NCBI GenBank assembly: GCA_015487555.1
Contig: WFPK01000099.1
Location: 1-54,022, forward strand
DNA length: 54,022 nt
Source of the DNA: Phycisphaerales bacterium
Lineage (GTDB): Bacteria > Planctomycetota > Phycisphaerae > Phycisphaerales > UBA1924
Reading direction: 5' to 3'
Within the stretch, counting starts at the first letter, position 1; every line of letters begins with the position of its first letter. The position numbers were made by a program, and so were the translations under genes. Under the pieces are notes generated by a model, which saw only the letters and a program-made list of their open reading frames with translations, made no database searches and was not told the origin of the DNA. Of this stretch, positions 33,323 through 41,841 are shown one piece after another.

Positions 33323-35020
33323 CTATTGCCTATTGCCTATTCTGCTGCCCTCTTCGCCCACCACCTTCACCACCACCAGCGTCTCGTCGTCGGCCTGGTC
33401 TTGCAACCCGACAAACTGACGCATCGACCAGAAAATCCGCTTGAGCACATCGTCGGCACTGGCGTCGGGCACCTCGTCGAGGTATTCGAGGACGGATGCT
33501 TCGAGCCGATGCTTGCGGAACCGGTCCATATCGAAGTTCACTGCATCGGTGATGCCATCGGTGTAGGCGATGAGGAAATCGCCGGGCTCGAGTTGCACAG
33601 CCTGCATCGTGTATTGCTCGCCTGCAATCACCCCCACGACGAGCCCAGAGCCTTCAAGGGTGCGCACCTTCCATCCATCGTGTTCCTTTTCCTTGCGCAC
33701 AAGCATCGGCTGTTCGTGCCCGGCGACGACATACCGCATCATCAATGATTCAGGGTCGATCGCTGCATACCAGATGGTCACAAACTCGGATACCGTTGTA
33801 TCGCGGCACACCGCATCATTGGTCTGGGTCATCACCTTCGAAAGATCATCGAAAAGCTCAGCATACGCCCGAAGCGTCGCGCGGACGGCACTCATCAAAA
33901 GCCCCGCGACCACCCCCTTGCCGACCACATCGCCCACGAGCACGCCGAGCTGATCGCGGACGGTGAAGAGGTCGTAGAAGTCGCCTCCGATTTCCTGGCT
34001 CGGGCGATACCGCGCAGCGAGCTCGATGTGCTCAAACTTGGGGGTCTCTTCGGGGAGCATCCGCTTCTGCACCGCCCCGGCGATCTTGAGCGAGCGGTGC
34101 ATGCGCCGCTCGCGGGCTTGGAGCTTGAGCAACCGGGCCTGTTCGACCGCTGCAGCTGCCGACTCGGCGATCGAACGGATCAAGTGCCGTTCTGCCAATG
34201 AGAACTCGCGGGGCGATCTGGAATAGAGCCGAATCACCCCGATGGGGCGCTCATTGAAGACCAATCCAGTCCCTGCAAAGGCGATCAACCCCTCAGCCCG
34301 GCACTCATCGGGCACAAGCACGCGCGGATCCTCGGGCAGATTGCACGAGCTCACCACCTCGCCGGCCAAACTCTGACGATCAAAGAGTCGATCCTTGGAC
34401 AAAGGCGTGGGGTTGCTGAGCCACTCGGTGCTCAGCGCAACCGACGCCGATCTCTGGAGTTCGTTTTCAATCTCGCGATGCCCGATCCCCGGAGAATCTT
34501 CGGGCAAAAGCATAATCGCACCCGCATCGAGCCCAAGGACCTCGAGGGCCAGTTCAAGAGCAAGCTCGAGCGTGTCGTTGACCCGCCCGCCTTGCACCAA
34601 GAGCGAAGAGAGCTTGTAGAGCACCGCGATTTCGCTGATGTGGAGCCTGAGCTCGGAAACATCCGAACACATCTCCGAAGCAGTCATCGCAATGAGCTCG
34701 CCGATGCGTTTGATGAGCCCATAGACCTCGTCGCTCTGGGTGTGGTCGGTGTTGGGATAGACCACCACAGCTCCGATGGACTCATCGCCGATGGTGATGG
34801 GCACGACCGTGGCGTCATCGGGGATGGGCTCGGCGAAAGGCTGAACCTCGCTGAGCGAAGAGGCATCGAGGATCACCGAGCGCTCATCGCGCAGCTCGAT
34901 CCGGATGTGACCTAGCTTGGTGAGCGATTCGCACAATGAAGAAATCGTGCCCGTCGTCCAGTAGTCACGCAGCGAGTGCCCCTTTGGGCGACCAAGATCA
35001 GCCGGAGTGTTGTTGTTCAT
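33323..35020 (-). CDS. RsbU/SpoIIE-type serine phosphatase with GAF domain
   Basis: The 565-residue product has an N-terminal region ending in a small sensor-like domain, a helix (MCSDVSELRLHISEIAVLYK), a GAF domain (about residues 160-310, GRVNDTLELALELALEVL to YSRSPREFSLAERHLIRSIA) and a C-terminal PP2C-like phosphatase domain. The metal-binding aspartates are seen in GGDFYDLF, VGDVVGKG, YTDGITDA and DDETLVVVKV. Relatives dephosphorylate anti-anti-sigma factors or similar partners and relieve stress sigma factors. No anti-sigma partner of this type lies next door. ATG 35020 is chosen; longer in-frame starts overlap the upstream gene. It is 22 bases downstream of the TPR protein gene on the same strand. 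Confidence 0.9.
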   Translation of the reverse strand: MNNNTPADLGRPKGHSLRDYWTTGTISSLCESLTKLGHIRIELRDERSVILDASSLSEVQPFAEPIPDDATVVPITIGDESIGAVVVYPNTDHTQSDEVYGLIKRIGELIAMTASEMCSDVSELRLHISEIAVLYKLSSLLVQGGRVNDTLELALELALEVLGLDAGAIMLLPEDSPGIGHREIENELQRSASVALSTEWLSNPTPLSKDRLFDRQSLAGEVVSSCNLPEDPRVLVPDECRAEGLIAFAGTGLVFNERPIGVIRLYSRSPREFSLAERHLIRSIAESAAAAVEQARLLKLQARERRMHRSLKIAGAVQKRMLPEETPKFEHIELAARYRPSQEIGGDFYDLFTVRDQLGVLVGDVVGKGVVAGLLMSAVRATLRAYAELFDDLSKVMTQTNDAVCRDTTVSEFVTIWYAAIDPESLMMRYVVAGHEQPMLVRKEKEHDGWKVRTLEGSGLVVGVIAGEQYTMQAVQLEPGDFLIAYTDGITDAVNFDMDRFRKHRLEASVLEYLDEVPDASADDVLKRIFWSMRQFVGLQDQADDETLVVVKVVGEEGSRIGNRQ

Positions 35021-35042
35021 GCAGTGGTACTGGCAGCGGCGC

Positions 35043-36959
35043 TCAATCCGCGTCTTGAGCTCCTGATGTCTCGGTGTCAGCCTGATCGTCGGTGATCCAC
35101 ACCTGCGTGAGCAGGCTTGCAAATCGACGATCAACATCGGCGCCGAGCTCATTGACCAGCATCAGCCCGCTCGTGATCGCCTCTTGGTCGTTGATTTGAT
35201 ACCCAAGGTAGGCCAAGAGGAGTGCCGATGAAACCCGAATCTGATCGCTCTCGAGCATCCGCAGCGACCGCTCTGGCCCTTCGATCCCCGAGCGTTCTTT
35301 GAGCCGAATAATCAGGGTCTCGATACGCTTGGGCCCGGGCAAAAGCTTGCCGGTGTATCGCGATGCGACAACTTCAGGGTGCATCGAGAAGAGCGATTGG
35401 AGATTCACCGCAGCGCTAAGCACCATCCCGGCACCGATCTGGGCATGAAGCCTGCCGAGCTGGGAAGGGATATCCCCAGGACGGATCGACAAGGCGTGGG
35501 TAAAGCGCTCTTCCGCATCGAAATAACGCTCCTGGGTAATCAGTCGTTGTCCAGCGAGCATATGCTCGGCGTAGAGATCGCGCCGATCGGCACCAGGATC
35601 GAGCAACTGATCGATCTCGCTGGCAGCTGCCCCGCGGAGGACTTCGAGTGTCTCGGGATCAATCGCCATCGCGGTCGGATCATAAAGCTCAACCCCCGTC
35701 GGGTCTGAGCTGATCCCCCTGAGCGCATCTTCGATCACCTGCGAGAGTGGGCTCTCGGGATCGGTGGGGATGACATTGAACGGATCGGTCAGCGGGTTCT
35801 GAGGCGAGTCCGTTGGATCAAGCGCATTTGGATCGGTTGGATCGGCTGAATTGGTTGGGTTGGCCGGGTCGGTTGCATTGGGATCGGCAGCATCTGGATC
35901 ATTCTCGTTGGCGGGCTTGACGCCATAGAGTTTTTCACGCAAATCCTGCATCTGCCGGATCAGCCAAGAGTCATTGGATTCTTCTGCCCGGATGGTGGAC
36001 ATGCCTGATTCTTCATTTTGTTCGCGCATCGCCTGGACATGGGCGCGCATCTGCTCGACGAGTGCATCGTACGAGGTGGTCAGCTTGGTCGATCCAATCC
36101 CCCCGGGCGCATCGGCGCTTGTGGAGTTGGCATTGGATGGGCGAGCGACGAGGGAATTGGTCTGCGGGTCTTCTTGAGCCATCGGCGTCGTGGTAATCCC
36201 CAGCAAGGGCGAAGCGATTAGTCCGATAGGCCGCTCGTCGATGCCTTCTGTGTAAATCGAGAGCAAGGCAGGTTGGAGATTGGAGGTCGTCGCATAAGTC
36301 GATGGCGATCGCAACGAACCGAGCATCGAACTGGGTTCGAATCCGCTCGTCGCACTCGATCCTGGGATGGGCACAGCGAGCTGCTTCCCACGCAGGTCAT
36401 GCTCGATCGCATCCTGGTCAAACCCGATCTGTGTGCCAAGGCCAGTTTCAAGGCTGGTGTTGCGCCCGGTGTTGCGCCCCGAAGCACTGGGGTTGAGCTG
36501 GCTTGGGTTGTAGTAACTATCACGGGCAAGCGAGAGATTGCCCTGAAGATTCCTCGGCGGCGCCGCCCCGGTGGTCAGGGCAAACTGGTACTGGATCGCA
36601 TCGGTGCCTCGGATACCCATCCCGGCAAGCCCAGAGTAAAGCGAATCGCGCCGGTAAGCAAAGAGTGCATCCGAGCCCAGCTCACCCGAGAACTCGCCAG
36701 CTGCCCGATACCCCAGATCACCCCGAAAGCTCAATCCGCCGGGTGCATTGCCCGTGGCGATCGCGTTTCGGAAGCTCAGCTCATTGGCAAAGCTGGGGCG
36801 TTGATAGTTCGTCCGTCCGCGCTGCCCGGTGTTGGCATCGAGGGCATTGCCCTGCCCGAGGGCATCTTGGGCATAGACAGGGCTGCACAAAGCGATGAGG
36901 GCCACGCCAGCGAGGATGGTGGTTCTGACTCGTCTATGGGCTGGGATCGGTACGGACAT
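35043..36959 (-). CDS. exported envelope protein with TPR-like C-terminus
   Basis: The 638-residue product has a signal peptide (ILAGVALIALCSPVYA|QDA). The first half has Asn/Gly/Ser-rich segments reminiscent of a surface or outer-membrane protein (SFRGDLGYRAAGEFSGELGS). A low-complexity linker around residues 350-400 repeats DP, NP and TDP units. The C-terminal part (HMLAGQRLITQERYFDAEERF, then LSIRPGDIPSQLGRLHAQIG) fits tetratricopeptide-like helices. AGGAGTGTCC precedes the ATG at 36959. It is probably cotranscribed with the phosphatase gene; whether the two cooperate is unknown. Confidence 0.75.
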   Translation of the reverse strand: MSVPIPAHRRVRTTILAGVALIALCSPVYAQDALGQGNALDANTGQRGRTNYQRPSFANELSFRNAIATGNAPGGLSFRGDLGYRAAGEFSGELGSDALFAYRRDSLYSGLAGMGIRGTDAIQYQFALTTGAAPPRNLQGNLSLARDSYYNPSQLNPSASGRNTGRNTSLETGLGTQIGFDQDAIEHDLRGKQLAVPIPGSSATSGFEPSSMLGSLRSPSTYATTSNLQPALLSIYTEGIDERPIGLIASPLLGITTTPMAQEDPQTNSLVARPSNANSTSADAPGGIGSTKLTTSYDALVEQMRAHVQAMREQNEESGMSTIRAEESNDSWLIRQMQDLREKLYGVKPANENDPDAADPNATDPANPTNSADPTDPNALDPTDSPQNPLTDPFNVIPTDPESPLSQVIEDALRGISSDPTGVELYDPTAMAIDPETLEVLRGAAASEIDQLLDPGADRRDLYAEHMLAGQRLITQERYFDAEERFTHALSIRPGDIPSQLGRLHAQIGAGMVLSAAVNLQSLFSMHPEVVASRYTGKLLPGPKRIETLIIRLKERSGIEGPERSLRMLESDQIRVSSALLLAYLGYQINDQEAITSGLMLVNELGADVDRRFASLLTQVWITDDQADTETSGAQDAD

Positions 36960-37055
36960 GGGACACTCCTTCGTGCATCTCTATCATACTCGGCTCAACG
37001 GGCAATCGGTTCACATATTCTCTGGGTTGGGCGGGCTGAATCTGCACTTTGAAGC

Positions 37056-37087
37056 AAAAAACACCCGATCCGGGTCTGGATCGGGTG
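37056..37087 (-). terminator. rho-independent terminator downstream of the anti-sigma gene
   Basis: On the minus strand, stem CACCCGATCC/GGATCGGGTG with a six-base loop is followed by six T. It ends the sigma/anti-sigma transcription unit. Confidence 0.9.
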
Positions 37088-37164
37088 CTGCGAAGAGATA
37101 CAGAAAGGAATACAGGAAGAAATCGGAAAGAAATACAGATCGGGTCAAGATCGGGTCAAGATGG

Positions 37165-38130
37165 CTACAGGCTGCCAAAGGTGGTCGGGGCCTGCATCAA
37201 CCCGCGTACCTGAGCGCACATCTCATCGGGCGCTTCAGAGACAAAGAGGTACTGAATCCCATCACGGACCCATGCGAAGAGTCGAGTGCCCGCTGCTGCG
37301 CAGGCTTCTGAATCCAAAGCGTAGATCAGCCCTTCCTCCATCGGAAGCAATCCGGGATCGGGCGAGACGAACAGGCTCAGCGAGATGCGTTTGCCATCGG
37401 GATTGGTGACATCGAATCGGAGGTGTCCTGAGCGGGCGGTTGAGGGGACATGGCAGTCGCCGCCTCCAAAGAACTTGACCTGTCCCGAATCCTGGTCGAT
37501 ATCAGGCACAACCACCTGACTCCCGAACGCCTGGCTGAAGTATTCGGTCGCTTCGTTGATATCGAGCTTGACGAGCTTGGCCTGGGCGATGGTATCATCA
37601 CAACAGCGTGTGTGCTCGCGGATGGCGAAATCGCTGACCCGGCTGAAGTAGCTCGCCTGCGTTGGCGTGAAGTGCGTCGGGGTGTTTCGATTGGCCAACG
37701 AGGCGCTCTGCCAGACCAAAGCCCCTGCGGTAAGAATCAGCAAAGCAGCAGCAGCACTCATCATGGGCGAACGAGCCCAGAAGCGCCTCGAACGGGTGCG
37801 CTGATTCGACTCGGCGATCCGCCGGGCCAAGGCCTCGTCGTCTTGAGCAACGAGCGGGGCTTTGGCCCCGTCGCTGGTCATTGCAACAATCTTGGCTCGC
37901 AACGCATCAGGGCAGCATGGCGTAGACATCACACGCCCGCAACACGCTCTGAGCGCCTTCTCGAAAGCAATCTGGCACTCGGCATCGTCGCATTGGGCAC
38001 AGTGGGCTTCGAGCGCCTGGCACTGGCACTCGGTAAGCTCGCCATCGGCAGCAGCGCGCAACAACGCAGCGATGTTCATCGGCTGCCCGTTTTCCTGTGC
38101 GTGCTCGGGATGGTCATGGTCATTGGTCAT
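37165..38130 (-). CDS. membrane-spanning anti-sigma factor, cysteine-rich
   Basis: The 321-residue product has a short zinc-finger-like cytoplasmic part with many Cys (ECQCQALEAHCAQCDDAEC, RACCGRV, TPCCPDAL), which fits the zf-HC2/ZAS anti-sigma class. One transmembrane helix (MMSAAAALLILTAGALVW) precedes a periplasmic domain holding HTRCCDD, FGGGDCHV and HLRFDVTNPDGKRISLSLF. The gene starts seven bases after the sigma factor stop on the same strand, as usual for sigma/anti-sigma pairs. The extra paired Cys and His could sense metal or redox state; that is inference. A terminator follows. Confidence 0.85.
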   Translation of the reverse strand: MTNDHDHPEHAQENGQPMNIAALLRAAADGELTECQCQALEAHCAQCDDAECQIAFEKALRACCGRVMSTPCCPDALRAKIVAMTSDGAKAPLVAQDDEALARRIAESNQRTRSRRFWARSPMMSAAAALLILTAGALVWQSASLANRNTPTHFTPTQASYFSRVSDFAIREHTRCCDDTIAQAKLVKLDINEATEYFSQAFGSQVVVPDIDQDSGQVKFFGGGDCHVPSTARSGHLRFDVTNPDGKRISLSLFVSPDPGLLPMEEGLIYALDSEACAAAGTRLFAWVRDGIQYLFVSEAPDEMCAQVRGLMQAPTTFGSL

Positions 38131-38136
38131 GGTCGC

Positions 38137-38799
38137 TCATCGTTCCTCAATCCCCCTCGGGTGGTCTCCAATCGGTGATTCCTGCGGTGCACGCTGGCGC
38201 TCTGACCCGCTCCAGAGCCTGAGCCCCAAATCATCGACAACCGCCTCGTCACTCATCAAACTCTCCGCGAGCAGCTTTCGCGCCCGGTGGAGTCGGCTCA
38301 TCACGGTGCCAATAGGAACCTCGACAATCTCGGCGATCTCACGATACTTGAGCCCATCGACGCCCCACAACATGAGCACCTCACGGTACTCATCTTTCAA
38401 ATCATCAATCGCCGACTTCAATCGGCCATCGACATGCTCCCAGTCGAGATCCCGTCGATCCCACACCGGGGGTGCTTCATCGGGCATGGTCTCGCTCGAA
38501 GACTCACCAAAGAACTCCTCCACCGCCATCGGCTGACGGGCCTGCTTCTTGATCCGGGTGTAGAAGACATTATGGCAGATCGCAAACAACCACGACCGCA
38601 TGCCTCCAGACCCGGAAGTCGGATCATCGGGAGCACTCTTATCCTCAAACCGCTCGATGGTCCCAGGACGAAATGCACGCGTATAAACCTCCTGAACCAA
38701 CTCGTCTGCCTCCTCAGGGCGACGAGACAGATGAAGCGCCATCCGATACACCGCATCGAGATGCTCAAGGGCAAGCTGTTCGAACTTCTGTCGCTCCAA
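38137..38799 (-). CDS. ECF-family RNA polymerase sigma factor
   Basis: The 220-residue product has region 2 (EHLDAVYRMALHLSRRPEEA, DELVQEVYTRAF) for core and -10 binding, and region 4 (YREVLMLWGVDGLKYREIAE, VPIGTVMSRLHRARKLL) with the helix-turn-helix for the -35 box. The start is TTG 38799: the only alternatives upstream are closed by a TGA in frame, and an AGG lies seven bases before the TTG. The length and gene pair (anti-sigma immediately downstream) mark it as an ECF regulator. Its targets are unknown, but its own operon is likely to be one. Confidence 0.92.
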   Translation of the reverse strand: MERQKFEQLALEHLDAVYRMALHLSRRPEEADELVQEVYTRAFRPGTIERFEDKSAPDDPTSGSGGMRSWLFAICHNVFYTRIKKQARQPMAVEEFFGESSSETMPDEAPPVWDRRDLDWEHVDGRLKSAIDDLKDEYREVLMLWGVDGLKYREIAEIVEVPIGTVMSRLHRARKLLAESLMSDEAVVDDLGLRLWSGSERQRAPQESPIGDHPRGIEER

Positions 38800-39146
38800 C
38801 TGGTTGCCTGCCCTTTCTCTTCAGCATGAAAACGAATGTGACGGGTGTTCTATTCCCGGTGCTGACAAAGCATAGCGCAGAACGAGCGGTTAGTTATAGG
38901 TGTCTGATAAGAAGATGGGAGAAAGAGGTACGCAGAGGCAACAAAGAGCATGACGGGCACCGGGTGTTCCAAGGAATGTGCCAACAATGCGCGATGCCAG
39001 GTGCCACTACGCGTCGTCTTCGTCGCAGTAGTGTCTTCGTTGAGCCATCGAAACTCGGCACGACTGCGCTGCTGCGCATCGAGTAGTGGCACCCGGATTT
39101 GCCCCCTCTGCGTACCTCTTGCTCTCTTGAGCACTACAATCAAGCA
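38800..39146. other. intergenic region between sigma factor and metG
   Basis: This 347-base stretch lies between divergent genes. It holds one copy of the two-hairpin repeat at 39000-39093 and no convincing gene. The promoters of both flanking genes must lie here or just outside, but I cannot point to a clear pair of boxes. The remaining AT-moderate sequence (about 38850-38990) shows nothing I recognise. Confidence 0.6.
39000..39093. repeat. dispersed two-hairpin repeat, copy 2
   Basis: Ends GGTGCCACTAC and GTAGTGGCACC form a perfect 11-bp terminal inverted repeat. It shares AGTAGTGTCTTCGTTGA and the GCGCTGCTGCGCA hairpin with the copy at 6993-7094, and is shorter by about eight bases in the middle. 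Confidence 0.85.
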
Positions 39147-40874
39147 ATGCCCAGCAACAAGCCCAACCAGAAGCCGTACTATATCACGACGCCGATTTAC
39201 TATGTCAACGATCGCCCGCATATCGGGCATTGCTATACGACGCTGATCGCCGATGTCGCGGCCCGCGCCCAGAGGCTGATCGGGCGCGATGTGTTCTTTC
39301 TCACCGGGACTGACGAGCACGCCGAGAAGGTCTCCAAGACCGCAGCGGAGAACGGCAAAACACCTTACGAATGGGCGACGATCAACGCCGAGCGGTTCAA
39401 GGAAGCCTTTGCGTTTATGAACTTCTCCAACGACGACTTTGTGCGCACCACTGAGGATCGCCACAAGATCAAGGCGGTGCAATATATCCAACAGCTCCTC
39501 GATCAGGGCGATATCGAACTGGGCGACTATGAGGGGTGGTACGATCCGTCGCAGGAGGAATACCTGACGGAGATGGTCGCCAAGGAAAATGATTTCAAGT
39601 CACCCGTGACGGGCAAGCCGCTCGAAAAACGGGTGGAGCAGAACTACTTCTTCAAGCTCGAAAAATATGAAGGCTCGCTGCGCGAGCAGATCGAATCGGG
39701 TGAGATCCGCGTGCTGCCCGAAGCGCGCAAGAACGAGGTGCTCGGTCGGCTCAAGCAGGGGCTTCGGCATGTGCCGGTCTCGCGCAAGATCAAAGAAGGC
39801 GATGCGGATTGGGGCATCTCGATGCCCGGCGACGACCAGCACCGGATCTATGTCTGGATCGAGGCGTTGTGCAACTATTTGACAATTGTCGACAATGACG
39901 AGCGCAAAGAATATTGGCAAGGCGAAGTCGTGCACCTGATGGCCAAGGACATCATCTGGTTCCATGCAATCGTCTGGCCTGCGATGCTCAAAGCGCTCAA
40001 GAAGCCAGCGCCCAAGACGGTCTATGCCCATGCGTACTGGATTGCAGAAGGACAGAAGATGTCCAAATCATTGGGCAACTTCATCGAGATCGACCAGCTC
40101 CAGGCCTACGCCGAGAAGTACAGCCTCGATGCGGTGCGATGGTTCCTGACAACCCAAGGGCCTTTGGGTGCCAATGACGCGGACTTTGCGCACGCTCGAT
40201 TCATCGAAGTCTACAACGCCGACCTGGCCAACAGCATCGGCAACTCGACAAGCCGAGTGGGCAATATGTTCAACAAATACTTCGACGGTCAAGTCAAAGG
40301 CACCTGTAACGGCCAGTTCGGGTTCCCCGATGGATCATCGCTGCAAACCGCGCTGATCGCCCTTGAAAATGCGGGAAAAAAGGCCGACGATCCGGATCGG
40401 ACATTCAAACTCGCCGAGTTTGCCGGGCAAGCGGTGGACAACGCGGTTTGTGCGCTCGAAACGGTTGATCTCTCGACCATGCTCGACGAAGGACGCTCGA
40501 TTGTGCGCCATGTCGATGAGTTTATTTCGTACAGCGCCCCCTTTACCCTCGCCAAGCAGCTCGAAACCCTCGACGACGGCGAGCATGCATTGAGTTCGAT
40601 CCTCTATTCCTGTGCCGAAGCGTTGCGAATCGCATCGTTATTGCTCTATCCTGCGATGCCTGAGAAAATGGCGGAGCTTTGGCGCAACTGGAACTGCAAT
40701 CATCTGATCGATCCCAACGATCCCAACTCCGGGTTTGTGGCGCCATTGAGTGAGTTGGCCAAATGGGGCGGGGAATATGGGCTCAAGCCGGGGCAGGCGA
40801 TTGTCAAGGGTGAGGCGTTGTTCATGCGGGCCGATGCCAAAGAGCCCGCGCCCGGCAGCGAGCAGACGGCGTAG
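39147..40874 (+). CDS. metG: methionyl-tRNA synthetase
   Basis: MetRS charges tRNA-Met. The 575-residue product has the HIGH motif (PHIGHCYT), TGTDEH, and KMSKS (GQKMSKSLGNF), then the helical anticodon-binding domain. There is no C-terminal EMAP-like tRNA-binding domain. In the insert where other MetRS carry a zinc knuckle (usually YEGWYCxxCE), this protein has YEGWYDPSQEEYL and no Cys pair, so it probably does not bind zinc there. ATG 39147 (MPSNKPNQKPYYITTPIYY) begins the conserved region; the in-frame start at 39099 would run through the repeat. The 3' end is followed by an inverted pair of dispersed repeats. Confidence 0.96.
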   Translation: MPSNKPNQKPYYITTPIYYVNDRPHIGHCYTTLIADVAARAQRLIGRDVFFLTGTDEHAEKVSKTAAENGKTPYEWATINAERFKEAFAFMNFSNDDFVRTTEDRHKIKAVQYIQQLLDQGDIELGDYEGWYDPSQEEYLTEMVAKENDFKSPVTGKPLEKRVEQNYFFKLEKYEGSLREQIESGEIRVLPEARKNEVLGRLKQGLRHVPVSRKIKEGDADWGISMPGDDQHRIYVWIEALCNYLTIVDNDERKEYWQGEVVHLMAKDIIWFHAIVWPAMLKALKKPAPKTVYAHAYWIAEGQKMSKSLGNFIEIDQLQAYAEKYSLDAVRWFLTTQGPLGANDADFAHARFIEVYNADLANSIGNSTSRVGNMFNKYFDGQVKGTCNGQFGFPDGSSLQTALIALENAGKKADDPDRTFKLAEFAGQAVDNAVCALETVDLSTMLDEGRSIVRHVDEFISYSAPFTLAKQLETLDDGEHALSSILYSCAEALRIASLLLYPAMPEKMAELWRNWNCNHLIDPNDPNSGFVAPLSELAKWGGEYGLKPGQAIVKGEALFMRADAKEPAPGSEQTA

Positions 40875-40883
40875 AAATCCCAA

Positions 40884-40908
40884 GGTGGCCCGGCTCGCCG
40901 AGCCGGGT
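40884..40908 (-). repeat. dispersed 25-base palindromic repeat, copy 2 (reverse)
   Basis: Reverse complement of the 25-base element at 1357-1381, with no mismatch. It lies 9 bases past the metG stop and forms an inverted pair with 40942-40966, 33 bases away. Confidence 0.9.
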
Positions 40909-40941
40909 CTTCTGTGATCTCAAAGTGTCTCAAGAGTAAGA

Positions 40942-40966
40942 ACCCGGCTCGGCGAGCCGGGCCACC
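40942..40966 (+). repeat. dispersed 25-base palindromic repeat, copy 3 (forward)
   Basis: Identical to 1357-1381. It ends ten bases before the ATG of the HAD hydrolase gene and therefore occupies the place of its ribosome binding site region. Confidence 0.9.
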
Positions 40967-40976
40967 GAAAAAATCC

Positions 40977-41663
40977 ATGCTCGAATCCCAACTCATCATC
41001 TTCGACTGCGACGGCGTATTGGTCGATACCGAACCACTGACCAACCGTGTGCTCGCTGCGTGTATCACCGAGGCGGGATGGGCAGTCGATTCGGCGTATT
41101 CGATCGCGCACTTCAAAGGCAGGAACCTGGCTGACATCCTTGCCGATGTCGAAGCCGAGCTGGGCAAAGAACTCCCCGACCTGCTCGATGCCTATCGCAA
41201 ACGAATGTACGAAGAGATTCATCAGTTTGGCGTGCCTGCGATTGATGGGATTCATGAGCTCCTCGATGCGCTCGATGCGATGGGCGACGATGCGCCCCAT
41301 CGGTGCATCGGGACCAATGCGCCGCTCAAGAAGGCGAAGCTGACGCTCGGCGGGTCGGGGCTGATGGATCGGTTTGCCCATCGCGACGACCCGGGGAAGA
41401 AGACGATGTTCAGCGCGTATGAGGTCGGGCAGTGGAAGCCTGAGCCCGGGTTGTTTTTGCATGCTGCTGCGCAGATGGGGCATGAGCCTGAGTCTTGCAT
41501 CGTCGTCGAGGATTCGGCAGCCGGGGTGATCGCAGCGGTTGCCGCGGGGATGCGTGTGATCGGGCTGGCGGATCTGACGCCTGCTGATGAGCTCCTCAAC
41601 GCCGGGGCGACACGGGTGGTCGAATCGCACCACGAGCTGGTCGCAGAGTTGATCGAATCCTAA
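40977..41663 (+). CDS. HAD-superfamily phosphatase or phosphoglucomutase-like hydrolase
   Basis: The 228-residue product has the HAD motifs: DCDGVLVDTEP (nucleophile Asp in FDCDGVLVDTE), the motif II Thr in IGTNAPLKK, a motif III Lys in WKPEPG, and the motif IV acids in VEDSAAGV. A helical cap lies between motifs I and II. Members are phosphoglycolate phosphatases, beta-phosphoglucomutases and general sugar phosphatases; the substrate is not clear. ATG 40977 follows a dispersed repeat and lacks a clear Shine-Dalgarno sequence. The stop codon abuts a long inverted repeat (41662-41738). Confidence 0.9.
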   Translation: MLESQLIIFDCDGVLVDTEPLTNRVLAACITEAGWAVDSAYSIAHFKGRNLADILADVEAELGKELPDLLDAYRKRMYEEIHQFGVPAIDGIHELLDALDAMGDDAPHRCIGTNAPLKKAKLTLGGSGLMDRFAHRDDPGKKTMFSAYEVGQWKPEPGLFLHAAAQMGHEPESCIVVEDSAAGVIAAVAAGMRVIGLADLTPADELLNAGATRVVESHHELVAELIES

Positions 41664-41738
41664 CGAGCCGCGACCGTGAGGGAGCGGTCTTTGAACGGGC
41701 AAGCAAGAAAAGACCGCTCCCTGACGGTCGCGGCTCGT
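41662..41738. repeat. long inverted repeat with 31-base arms
   Basis: Arms at 41662-41692 and 41708-41738 match 30 of 31 bases, with a 15-base loop. The outer part reads AACGAGCCGCGACCGT and the inner part ends GGAGCGGTCTTT. The left arm begins inside the stop codon of the HAD gene. Similar palindromes are common between planctomycete genes. Confidence 0.9.
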
Positions 41739-41841
41739 TGATATCCTCTGTTTGTACCAAATCCTGCAAATCCATGGCTGCGGGCACTTTGTGCGCGATT
41801 TCAATTAGGATTTGGCGGGCTCGTGTCTATGATCCTCGACT

